Shown here: piece by piece, positions 1 to 5,337 of the stretch | Layout of the letters: each line of letters opens with the position of its first letter | How positions within the stretch are numbered: position 1 is the stretch's first letter | Assembly (NCBI GenBank): GCA_002505935.1 | Contig: DAWL01000086.1 | Location: 1-5,337 of the forward strand | Source: Euryarchaeota archaeon UBA226 | GTDB taxonomy: Archaea; Thermoplasmatota; Poseidoniia; Poseidoniales; Poseidoniaceae | Direction: 5' to 3' | Length of the DNA stretch: 5,337 nt | Notes under the pieces: model-generated | What the model was told of the DNA's origin: nothing | Seen by the model: only the letters and a program-made list of their open reading frames with translations | Databases searched by the model: none | Translations under genes and position numbers: made by a program

Positions 1-1502
1 ATCATCAAACTGAAATGTTGACCTGCCCAAGCAGGTATGAGCAAATCGCATGGACTGGAAAGGAAAACAAATCCTTGTACCTCAGCAGTCAATTCGGAAC
101 TTGCATTACCTTGTTCGAGCAACTCCAAAATCAATTCGTCTGAGACATGATGGGTGTTCGTTCCAAGTTGCTCAAACAAAGGCTTGACTTCCGAACGTGG
201 CCTTGATCCGTTCTTCGAAGGCTGAAATGCTGTAGCACCAGCATGAATAACATTCAGGGGTTTCCATCCACCACCAGATTGGATTACTCTACGCTTGATG
301 GTACGCTTAGAATCCCATAGCCAGTGCTTGACATCCAGAGTCGATAAAGAGAATTTCTTGCCTCTTTTCCACCAAGAATAAGTTTCATCGATTCCCCAAC
401 GGTTCGCCAATTCAGATATTTCAGCCTCTTCGGCTGGAGATGGAAGTCGAGTATCCATTTTGGGAGGAGGTACTTCCTCCATCTCCAATCTTGGCTTTTT
501 GGGCAACATGGCTTGAGCTGTGTCTTCAGTCCCAACGTGCTTCAATAACACAAGGAAAAATCCTCCAGTATCATTGTCTTCAGGAGCAAGTCTCAAGGAG
601 TGCTTTAACCTCTTATCTTCCCAATTGACTTTTTCATTTTTCCAATTGCAGATTCCATTTCTCAATTTAAGTCCTGGAAGGACCTGTTTTACATCGATTT
701 CCTGTACCTCTATGAAATCCAATTCAGAGAGGATTTGAGAAACTACGGCTTCGTTCTCAACTGGATCAAATGAGCACGTAGAATAGACCAATCGCCCACC
801 CGGCTTCAACAAGGAACATGCCCGTTTCAGAATGTCTTCCTGCAATCTTCTCAGCGACCAACCGGATTCTTCTTTCCAATTCTTCCAAACATGCCTATTT
901 TTGCGAACTGTAGCACTTCCTGTACAAGGAGCATCTACCAAAATAGCATCGAAACCGGGGTCTGGAACGGCAGGAAAATGTCTGCCGTCATGTCGACATA
1001 GAACCGTATTGAATAAGCCGACGCGAGAACGGTTACTGACCAATGTATTCAGACGGGAAGAAGAAACGTCGTTGGCGACCAAAACTCCTGAATCATTCAT
1101 CCTCTCACCAATCTGAGTTGTTTTTGAGCCGGGAGCCGCACACATATCCAGTACTCTTTCGTTTGATTCAGGTTGTAAACAAAGAACGGGTAGCATCGAT
1201 GCAGCTTCTTGCCGAGTGATTCTTCCTGTTTCATGTAAAGCGATGTACAGGTCACGAAATTGCTCTGGTATTGAGCCTCTCTGCCAAGGCATTTTGTATG
1301 CATCCGGAAACCAAGAATATGCAGTTCCACCCATGGATTCAAGTTGAGTCCTAGTCCATTCCTCATCCTTGCGCAATGTGTTAATGCGGAGAGTTTCAGG
1401 TAGGTCTTCAATACAACAAGATAGCCACTCTTCAACGGAATGTCCCAACCTCTCCACTAATTTGAGTAGGGGGCTTTCTTTCGCCACCTGAGCATCGAAC
1501 AC
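1..1502 (-). CDS. trm4: Trm4/NSUN2-like tRNA (cytosine-5) methyltransferase, 3' end cut by window edge
   Basis: SAM-dependent RNA cytosine-C5 methyltransferase of the NOL1/NOP2/Sun family, expected to act on tRNA in the cytoplasm. The frame is open from GTG at 1502 to the left edge, giving 500 codons with no stop. An N-terminal element LPETLRINTLR (res. 34-44) precedes the family segment ITRQEAASMLP (95-105). SAM motif I is LDMCAAPGSKTTQ (118-130). Motif IV is DAPCTG (190-195) with Cys193, and motif VI is YSTCS with Cys243, the expected catalytic nucleophile; both cysteines are intact. The Cys-Cys spacing of 50, RKN after motif IV, LPGLK followed by NWK, and NDTGGFF (310-316) all resemble human NSUN2 as I remember it. 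A Pro/Glu-rich linker (about 332-358) leads to a C-terminal domain (about 360-500) like the NSUN2 RNA-binding region. The start is uncertain: TTG 1526 lies upstream and GTG 1487 downstream, and none has a clear ribosome-binding site. Family assignment is firm; the exact target cytosine is inferred. Confidence 0.92.
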   Translation of the reverse strand, partial: MFDAQVAKESPLLKLVERLGHSVEEWLSCCIEDLPETLRINTLRKDEEWTRTQLESMGGTAYSWFPDAYKMPWQRGSIPEQFRDLYIALHETGRITRQEAASMLPVLCLQPESNERVLDMCAAPGSKTTQIGERMNDSGVLVANDVSSSRLNTLVSNRSRVGLFNTVLCRHDGRHFPAVPDPGFDAILVDAPCTGSATVRKNRHVWKNWKEESGWSLRRLQEDILKRACSLLKPGGRLVYSTCSFDPVENEAVVSQILSELDFIEVQEIDVKQVLPGLKLRNGICNWKNEKVNWEDKRLKHSLRLAPEDNDTGGFFLVLLKHVGTEDTAQAMLPKKPRLEMEEVPPPKMDTRLPSPAEEAEISELANRWGIDETYSWWKRGKKFSLSTLDVKHWLWDSKRTIKRRVIQSGGGWKPLNVIHAGATAFQPSKNGSRPRSEVKPLFEQLGTNTHHVSDELILELLEQGNASSELTAEVQGFVFLSSPCDLLIPAWAGQHFSLM

Positions 1503-1586
1503 GAGCCTTCGGTAAGGAAACAGCAAATGAGTCTATGCAAACAAGATAGGCGGCTCATTGATGAATCGAGACTTTGCCCAAGTGGT
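1503..1586. promoter_or_regulatory. Divergent start region between methylase and membrane-protein genes
   Basis: Both divergent genes must begin transcription in or near here. If the membrane protein starts at 1527, only 24 bp separate the two start codons. If it starts at the internal ATG 1587, the gap is 84 bp. On the minus strand TTTGCATAG (1542-1534) lies about 36 bases before GTG 1502, a plausible TATA-box position. On the plus strand AAGGA (1514-1518) sits about 8 bases before ATG 1527 and could serve as a ribosome-binding site. Neither element is strong. Confidence 0.3.
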
Positions 1587-2999
1587 ATGGCGGGGGGTCT
1601 GTTGTCACCTGAATGGCCCGCTTTCCTCTCTTTGTTGGTAGCAGCATTCCTGCCATTCTGGCCAATGATTCACATGCGTTTCGATAACGCTCATCACCCA
1701 ATCTGGGGTAAGATTGACCATTACTTACCTTGGTTTCCCGGCATATTGGTGGGACTAGCATTAGTTTTCGACATCATTGCCCACCTCAGCCTTGATACTG
1801 ACCACCAAAGGGTTGCAATGCGGCTGACTGAAGAATACTCTCTCATCAGTAGATTAGCGGTTGCGATGACTGGTTGGACAACGTGGGCATTACTTGTCAT
1901 GCTAGGGCTCGGACTGCACCTAGCAGTAACGACTTCTGTTCTAGATGAAGGAGGCGATATCGCAGGAGATAGCCACCGAATGCATGATGGAGTACTCATT
2001 TGGTTCGGTGTTTTTTGGTGTCTGATGATGTTCGCTTTGCTTCCATCAAACCCTTTTCCTGAAACGGGGAATATTGTCATCCCTGCAGAAGTCCCTGCTC
2101 CACCTTCCATGTGGAATGTGCTAATTATGGCACCAACATTACTGTTGGGCGGTTGGTTGATCGGCTTTGGTATTCTACACTTGACCGACGTGACATGCCC
2201 CGCTAAGTGGCCAGATACCATCTCTAGACCTCATCCCGGAACAGGATGGTTTGTTGCTATGCCAATCTCTGCCATTCTCTTGGGATTAACTATGGATGAT
2301 TTGAATACGGTTTCCGATGGCATGGCCCTCAGTGATTTGGTACTAGATTCGGCACACGGGAGAAGAACCGCATTCATGTTGGCTTTTTGTGGCACACTGA
2401 TTCTCAGTAGTTGTTCTTTACACGCTGCTGCAGTAAGTGCTCATCGCACAAGAATAGGCAGCGATCGATGGAAAGGCCTAGCCGCTACCATCGGACATAC
2501 ATTGTTCCTATTGTTGGTTGGCGGATGGTGCCTATTGGCCGGCCTTCCAGGGGTGGATGCAGCATGGGGTGCAACTGCATTGTTAGCTAGATTGGCAATG
2601 CCACTAATTCTCCTAGGAGCGGTTGGAATGTTGTTACCATTGGTAGGTTTTGACGATAGGCCGCGCGCCGAATTATGGGGGTGGACTGTGATGTTGATGG
2701 CTGGAACACCTGCACTGGCCCTGTGGGAGCCTCGCTCAGCATTGCTGGCATTGACTCTACTGCCCGCTCTTTCTTTTGCTGCAATAATTCCTCCTATGTT
2801 CGAGAAGGACGTACGGCTTTCCAAAAAAAGGAAGAAAAATTGGCTTATTACAATCCTATTGACCGATTTGGCCTTGATTCTGTTGTTGTTCTTATTCGCT
2901 TTCGATATTATCGGCTTGATTGCGGTACTTCCAGTTTTGTTCATCAGCACATTAATTCCAGGAATTCTGGTTCACGCATGGCCTGAACACATAGATTGA
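1527..2999 (+). CDS. Polytopic membrane protein of unknown function, about 12-13 TM segments
   Basis: I do not recognise the family. The 490-residue product is strongly hydrophobic, with likely membrane helices near residues 28-50, 67-88, 107-135, 153-173, 197-220, 240-256, 281-305, 318-340, 346-375, 384-400, 403-423, 438-460 and 461-483. Loops carry polar clusters such as DNAHHPIW (53-60), HLTDVTCP (218-225) and TMDDLNTVSDGM (255-266). A basic stretch KKRKK (433-437) just before the last two helices suggests a cytoplasmic loop there. No soluble catalytic domain or ATPase motif is visible, so transporter, channel and membrane-enzyme roles all stay open. ATG 1527 is the first ATG in the open frame and has AAGGA upstream. 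ATG 1587 (residue 21), directly before the first hydrophobic helix, is an equally reasonable start. The gene diverges from the methylase gene. Confidence 0.85.
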   Translation: MSLCKQDRRLIDESRLCPSGMAGGLLSPEWPAFLSLLVAAFLPFWPMIHMRFDNAHHPIWGKIDHYLPWFPGILVGLALVFDIIAHLSLDTDHQRVAMRLTEEYSLISRLAVAMTGWTTWALLVMLGLGLHLAVTTSVLDEGGDIAGDSHRMHDGVLIWFGVFWCLMMFALLPSNPFPETGNIVIPAEVPAPPSMWNVLIMAPTLLLGGWLIGFGILHLTDVTCPAKWPDTISRPHPGTGWFVAMPISAILLGLTMDDLNTVSDGMALSDLVLDSAHGRRTAFMLAFCGTLILSSCSLHAAAVSAHRTRIGSDRWKGLAATIGHTLFLLLVGGWCLLAGLPGVDAAWGATALLARLAMPLILLGAVGMLLPLVGFDDRPRAELWGWTVMLMAGTPALALWEPRSALLALTLLPALSFAAIIPPMFEKDVRLSKKRKKNWLITILLTDLALILLLFLFAFDIIGLIAVLPVLFISTLIPGILVHAWPEHID

Positions 3000-3035
3000 C
3001 GGAATCTGTGAATTGGTTGCTTAATTGCCATGGCG

Positions 3036-3043
3036 TTTCTTTT
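3036..3043 (+). terminator. Possible T-rich archaeal terminator after the membrane-protein gene
   Basis: TTTCTTTT lies 37 bases past the stop codon of the membrane-protein gene and before the next plus-strand gene. Archaeal termination often needs only a T-rich stretch in the non-template strand. There is no supporting hairpin, and the run is short and interrupted by a C, so this is only a candidate. Confidence 0.25.
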
Positions 3044-3084
3044 CAGCCCCTAACTATTATCAATGCAAAGAATGGCCTGAGAGT

Positions 3085-3102
3085 TGGGAATCAAGGTTCC
3101 CA
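3085..3102 (+). promoter_or_regulatory. Small inverted repeat 11 bases before the start of the 114-residue gene
   Basis: TGGGAA (3085-3090) and TTCCCA (3097-3102) are perfect complements around a six-base loop. In RNA the stem could extend by two G-U pairs. It lies just before a purine-rich stretch GGATGGGATGA (3103-3113) that abuts ATG 3114 and may help ribosome binding. An upstream AT-rich element AACTATTAT (3052-3060) could be a TATA box, which would put the hairpin near the very start of the transcript. Six-base repeats arise easily by chance. Confidence 0.3.
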
Positions 3103-3113
3103 GGATGGGATGA

Positions 3114-3458
3114 ATGATGGGGAGAGCCTTTCGCGAAGGAATTGAAAAAGACAGAAAAGTACAGTTTCGTAATGGAATGAAACGGATGTTGAACATTGGA
3201 GGACGAGCCAAGAGAAGTCGTCTAGAAGAAGGACCAAGAATGCGGGTGCCAGCAATGATCACTGTTGAAGATGAAGAATGGATTTGGGAGCAAGTCAGTG
3301 CAGAAGTATTGGCTTCATTATCGCACAGATTGATGATTCAAGGAGAAGATGGACAGCCTCAACCACTTGGTTGCACAGCAGACTTTGATACCGCCATGGC
3401 GTTAGCGAAAGAAATGGCCTCTGAAGGGCAGGTTGTATTGATTGAACCTAATCTGTGA
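3114..3458 (+). CDS. Small conserved-looking hypothetical protein, basic N-terminus
   Basis: I do not recognise this 114-residue protein. The first 45 residues are very basic (for example RNGMKRMLNIGGRAKRSR, res. 19-36) and could touch nucleic acid or ribosome. The rest (about 48-114) is mixed alpha/beta in character: VEDEEWIWEQVSAEVLASL (51-69) reads as an amphipathic helix, followed by DFDTAMALAKEMASEG (90-105) and a hydrophobic strand VVLIEP near the end. No membrane segment, signal peptide or zinc-binding cysteine pair is present. A stop codon (3111-3113) lies directly before ATG 3114, so the start is there, at ATG 3117 or further inside. The frame has sensible composition, and its stop falls 2 bp from the convergent Sec61-beta stop, which supports a real gene. 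Function unknown. Confidence 0.7.
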   Translation: MMGRAFREGIEKDRKVQFRNGMKRMLNIGGRAKRSRLEEGPRMRVPAMITVEDEEWIWEQVSAEVLASLSHRLMIQGEDGQPQPLGCTADFDTAMALAKEMASEGQVVLIEPNL

Positions 3459-3460
3459 TT

Positions 3461-3655
3461 TCAGAAAATTCCAAAGAACCAACTCAGCACACCGTGGTTG
3501 GCCAGATAAATTACTGTCGAAAGCAGAATGCAGGCAGCATACACTTGCCCCTTGGTAAAATGCCAAGCATCTTCCGATTCTTCATCGAAGTATCTGATAA
3601 GGCCTGCAGCCTGTTGGATTCCGCTGCCATCCTTCTTGCTCTTCTTGACCGCCAT
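3461..3655 (-). CDS. secG: Preprotein translocase subunit Sec61-beta (SecG)
   Basis: Small accessory subunit of the archaeal SecYE-beta protein-conducting channel in the cytoplasmic membrane. The product is 64 residues, close to the usual length for archaeal Sec61-beta. A Lys/Gly-rich cytoplasmic N-terminus (res. 1-12) is followed by the family hallmark AAGLIRYFDEES (16-27), then a linker, then a single C-terminal hydrophobic helix (about 38-60) ending almost at the C-terminus, as in a tail-anchored protein. ATG 3655 is the natural start. It has no convincing ribosome-binding site, and an AT-rich element CCTATTT (3686-3692 on the plus strand) about 35 bases upstream could be a TATA box for a nearly leaderless message. 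The gene lies 59 bp downstream of the acidic-tail protein gene on the same strand, so the two may be co-transcribed. Identification rests on the FDEE-type motif plus topology. Confidence 0.87.
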   Translation of the reverse strand: MAVKKSKKDGSGIQQAAGLIRYFDEESEDAWHFTKGQVYAACILLSTVIYLANHGVLSWFFGIF

Positions 3656-3684
3656 GGTAGACCAGCGTGCCGGCGAAATGCCAT

Positions 3685-3695
3685 CCCTATTTCAA
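3685..3695 (-). promoter_or_regulatory. Possible TATA box for secG
   Basis: On the minus strand this reads TTGAAATAGGG, the most AT-rich element in the 59-bp gap, centred about 35 bases before the Sec61-beta ATG. Archaeal TATA boxes sit about 25-30 bases before transcription starts, which would give a leader of roughly 10 bases. The match to consensus is poor, and read-through from the upstream gene is also possible. Confidence 0.22.
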
Positions 3696-3714
3696 CGCGA
3701 CGGGGAATGATGAT

Positions 3715-4749
3715 TCATTCTTCTTCACTGATTGAAAGGTCCACAAAGGGGATTTCTTCTTCTTTTTCGGCGATATACAGCAATAAATCATCCGCCGAAG
3801 CACCTGTTTCTATCGGCATTTCTTCGTTTTGTTGAACTTGTATTGAGGTGTCGTCTTCGGGCATACTAGGTGCGGCTGCGAGAACATCGCCTAGATTTGC
3901 TTCTTCGCTTACCACACCATAGGCTAACTCTTCCTCCTCCTGAAACATTTCATTCCTAGATCGGTTAGAAGGATCTGCTTCAATCAGGGCGATATCAATT
4001 CGGGCCAGTGCTCTTTCCACCGCTGCAGCGTTATCTTCATGCAAAGCCTTGTTTGAAACATCAATATCTCTGAGTGCTCTTTCGATAGCGGATTTACCGA
4101 CTCTCCTATCATATTCTGGGTATTCCCCTTCGTCTAAAGTGGTCAATTTCTTCTCCATCTCGTTGATTCGTTGCTCCCGTTTCTCCATCTCAGCCTTGAA
4201 TCCTGTTCTACAATGATTCATATGCAGATTCCAATGTTTTGAGTGCTGTTCAGTATCCATTCCAGTGACTTTGACCCAACGTCCTCTACGTACAGGCTCC
4301 CATGGAGGTCTGCCAATTGCTGATGCAAGATCAAGAACCATCCTGCATCTTCTATCGATTGGACCAGAAAGCGTGATTTTATTGTAAAATGAAGAGGCAA
4401 ACAAGCCAAATCCCCAATAAGGTCTACTCTCAACCTCAACACGTACCTCTTCATCACCAAATTCAATCTTCCATCTCTGTTCATCAAATCCTGGTAATTC
4501 GACAATTTTGGGAGGTGCATGTGCTCCAAATACCCGCATCAACATCGTCATGATATCTCCGAGAATAATGCTGGAGCCTGCTTTAGGGTGCCTAGATGGA
4601 CGTAGAATCCCTGCATCCCCATCGTCCTCTATTCCAAATTCGTCTTTCGCCTTACGCACCTGCGCCCATAACACAGTATTTCTCGCGTCGAGGCTGAGAA
4701 TGGATTCAGAATCCTCTTGGGGCACAAAATGAGGAGGAAGATTGTACAC
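3715..4749 (-). CDS. Hypothetical protein with duplicated helical motif and acidic C-terminal tail
   Basis: I do not recognise this 344-residue soluble protein. Residues about 60-165 look globular (strand-rich KIVELPGFDEQRWKIEFGDE at 81-100, then aromatic YWGFGLFASSFY at 111-122). Residues about 183-206 are heptad-like and charged, probably a coiled coil. A short motif then occurs twice, IERALRDID (222-230) and VERALARID (244-252), 22 residues apart, suggesting a duplicated helix. The tail (268-344) is extremely acidic: 23 Asp/Glu against one Lys and no Arg, ending in SEEE. There is no signal peptide or membrane helix. The start is GTG 4749; the frame has a TAA at 4764-4762, so little extension is possible, and no strong ribosome-binding site is seen. 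It lies upstream of secG on the same strand and diverges from a lysine-rich gene. A chaperone, scaffold or chromatin-type partner role is conceivable but unsupported. Confidence 0.8.
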   Translation of the reverse strand: MYNLPPHFVPQEDSESILSLDARNTVLWAQVRKAKDEFGIEDDGDAGILRPSRHPKAGSSIILGDIMTMLMRVFGAHAPPKIVELPGFDEQRWKIEFGDEEVRVEVESRPYWGFGLFASSFYNKITLSGPIDRRCRMVLDLASAIGRPPWEPVRRGRWVKVTGMDTEQHSKHWNLHMNHCRTGFKAEMEKREQRINEMEKKLTTLDEGEYPEYDRRVGKSAIERALRDIDVSNKALHEDNAAAVERALARIDIALIEADPSNRSRNEMFQEEEELAYGVVSEEANLGDVLAAAPSMPEDDTSIQVQQNEEMPIETGASADDLLLYIAEKEEEIPFVDLSISEEE

Positions 4750-4793
4750 ATCATCATTGTGTTAGAATTTGATTCGTTAGGTCATATTGAAAT

Positions 4794-4818
4794 CCTGAAC
4801 CCCCAACGGGGGCTCAGG
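4794..4818 (+). promoter_or_regulatory. GC-rich hairpin / inverted repeat overlapping the ribosome-binding site
   Basis: Outer arms CCTGA (4794-4798) and TCAGG (4814-4818) and inner arms CCCCC (4800-4804) and GGGGG (4808-4812) pair perfectly, with one A/C mismatch between them (4799/4813) and a three-base loop AAC. The result is a 10-pair stem, mostly G-C. The right outer arm shares three bases with the AGGTGG ribosome-binding site of the lysine-rich gene. If transcription starts before 4794, the fold would hide that site and could restrain translation. Alternatively, as DNA it may be an operator for a dimeric regulator serving either divergent gene. Pairing is seen directly; function is inferred. 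Confidence 0.55.
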
Positions 4819-4821
4819 TGG
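4816..4821 (+). promoter_or_regulatory. Ribosome-binding site AGGTGG for the lysine-rich gene
   Basis: AGGTGG lies four bases before GTG 4826 and matches the archaeal GGAGGTGA-type consensus in its AGGTG core. It decides the start: an in-frame TGA at 4796-4798 excludes a longer protein, and no ATG occurs between that stop and the GTG. Its first three bases fall inside the hairpin stem. Confidence 0.65.
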
Positions 4822-4825
4822 AATA

Positions 4826-5337
4826 GTGGCTAAGAAGAAGTCCTCCTCGAGCAAGAGTGGCAGTAAATCAAAATCTACTGCAGCAAAGAAAGCGGCAGAA
4901 ACTCGAAAGCGAAATGCTGCGGCGAAGAAGAAAGCGGAAGAAGAAGCGGCAGCAAAAAGATCAGCAATAGCAAAGAAGGCTGCTGCTACAAGAAAGCGAA
5001 ACGCTGCGGCGAAGAAGAAAGCGGAAGAAGAAGCGGCCGCAAAGAAAACAGCAGCGGCTAAGAAACGGACCTCTGCTGCTGCAAAGAGAAAGACTGCTGC
5101 AAAGAAAGCAGCGGCAACAAAGAGGGCGAAGGCAATTGCCACGACCACTCCCGCAATTCCAAAAGAAAGCAAAGCCAAAGCTAGTTCAAAGAAGGCTGAG
5201 AGCAAATCAACAAAGAAACAAAGCAAGGCGAAAGCAACCAAACCAAAGGCGAAATCCAGTGCTAAGAAATCTCCCAGTAAAGCGGCGAAAAAGAGGAACC
5301 CAGCCGCAAAAAAGAAGACAAAGTCCAAACCAAAAGC
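4826..5337 (+). CDS. Lysine/alanine-rich, histone H1-tail-like protein, 3' end cut by window edge
   Basis: The 170 residues visible are about 31% lysine (53 by my count), otherwise mainly Ala, Ser, Thr and Arg, with no aromatic residues. Residues 1-18 are Lys/Ser-rich. Residues 21-78 are two tandem copies of a 29-residue unit containing TRKRNAAAKKKAEEEAAAK, which should form charged helix. Residues about 80-105 continue with AAAKRK-type repeats. From about 112 the composition turns to Lys/Ser/Pro (SSAKKSPSKAAKK and similar), like histone H1 C-terminal tails. Such sequences bind DNA or RNA non-specifically, so a chromatin or nucleoid role is plausible, but composition alone cannot prove it, and a folded domain may follow beyond the window. 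Start GTG 4826 is supported by AGGTGG just upstream and a stop nine codons earlier in frame. The opposite strand shows a long Phe/Ala-rich open frame that is only the mirror of these Lys/Ala codons. Confidence 0.82.
   Translation, partial: MAKKKSSSSKSGSKSKSTAAKKAAETRKRNAAAKKKAEEEAAAKRSAIAKKAAATRKRNAAAKKKAEEEAAAKKTAAAKKRTSAAAKRKTAAKKAAATKRAKAIATTTPAIPKESKAKASSKKAESKSTKKQSKAKATKPKAKSSAKKSPSKAAKKRNPAAKKKTKSKPK
4886..5059 (+). repeat. Two tandem 87-bp (29-codon) repeats inside the lysine-rich gene
   Basis: Copy 1 is 4886-4972 and copy 2 is 4973-5059. The proteins agree at 25 of 29 residues. At DNA level 4905-4956 and 4992-5043 agree at 50 of 52 bases, both differences being silent (AAT/AAC for Asn and GCA/GCC for Ala). 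Outside this core the copies diverge more. The unit is a whole number of codons, so the reading frame is kept. High silent-site identity suggests a recent duplication or ongoing gene conversion. Confidence 0.88.

Larger units (their letters stand above)
4750..4825. promoter_or_regulatory. Divergent intergenic region between acidic-tail and lysine-rich genes
   Basis: These 76 bp must contain the promoters for both divergent genes unless one is transcribed from further away. The part from 4762 to 4790 is AT-rich and is where TATA elements would be expected, though no clear consensus box is visible on either strand. The right part holds the GC-rich inverted repeat described separately. On the minus strand the triplet run ATGATGAT precedes GTG 4749, but it lies out of the reading frame. 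Confidence 0.5.

Noticed and set aside
284..535. Minus-strand 83-codon open frame inside the methylase C-terminal region
   Set aside because: The methylase frame is open through the whole stretch and continues to the left edge; this is an out-of-frame shadow.
1..960. Apparent frameshift between the catalytic and C-terminal parts of the methylase
   Set aside because: Careful counting of the CCCC run at 957-960 shows that both parts are in one frame with no stop from 1502 to the edge.
1097..1435. Minus-strand 112-codon open frame
   Set aside because: It lies within the methylase gene in another frame, and the methylase frame carries the SAM motif in the same stretch.
1721..2221. Minus-strand 166-codon open frame, and a similar one at 2441-2950
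   Set aside because: Both are antisense to the membrane-protein gene, with compositions expected from hydrophobic codons read backwards and no recognisable motif.
2675..2986. Plus-strand 103-codon open frame overlapping the membrane-protein gene
   Set aside because: It is a +1-type shadow inside a longer frame with clear membrane helices.
4794..4818. Hairpin considered as an intrinsic terminator
   Set aside because: No T-run follows it on either strand, and it lies before a start codon rather than after a stop.
4886..5059. Repeat considered as a CRISPR or mobile-element repeat
   Set aside because: There are only two direct adjacent copies, no spacers, and the unit is in frame within a coding sequence.
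4777..5328. Minus-strand 183-codon open frame rich in Phe/Ala that looks like a membrane protein
   Set aside because: It is the antisense of lysine/alanine codons of the plus-strand gene (AAG/AAA gives CTT/TTT, GCN gives NGC). The plus frame has a ribosome-binding site and codon-level repeat conservation with silent changes.

Overview
The window looks like chromosomal DNA from an archaeon. It encodes a short Sec61-beta protein of archaeal/eukaryotic type and a tRNA/rRNA cytosine methylase that resembles eukaryotic Trm4/NSUN2 more than bacterial RsmB/RsmF. Several genes begin with GTG, and genes are tightly packed on both strands with small gaps. Moderate GC and the gene style fit a planktonic Thermoplasmatota member such as Marine Group II (Poseidoniales). 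That placement is an inference and was not tested against a database.

Layout from left to right. Positions 1-1502 (minus) hold a Trm4/NSUN2-like RNA m5C methyltransferase whose C-terminal end runs off the left edge. Diverging from it, 1527-2999 (plus) encodes a 490-residue protein with about 12-13 membrane segments and no recognised family. A 114-bp gap leads to a small unrecognised plus-strand gene (3114-3458). Its stop lies 2 bp from the stop of the convergent Sec61-beta gene (3461-3655, minus). Upstream of Sec61-beta on the same strand, 59 bp away, is a 344-residue unrecognised protein (3715-4749) with a coiled-coil/duplicated-helix middle and a very acidic tail. A 76-bp divergent gap (4750-4825) separates it from a lysine/alanine-rich, histone-H1-tail-like protein (4826 to beyond 5337) that contains a recent 29-residue tandem duplication.

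The methylase (RNA modification) and Sec61-beta (protein export) are core translation/secretion housekeeping functions, so this is mostly ordinary genome rather than a mobile or defence island. I see no transposase, integrase, CRISPR array, tRNA or rRNA. The points most worth a second look are the hairpin that overlaps the ribosome-binding site of the lysine-rich gene, the pairing of a strongly acidic protein with a strongly basic one across that gap, and the full two-domain NSUN2-like architecture of the methylase.
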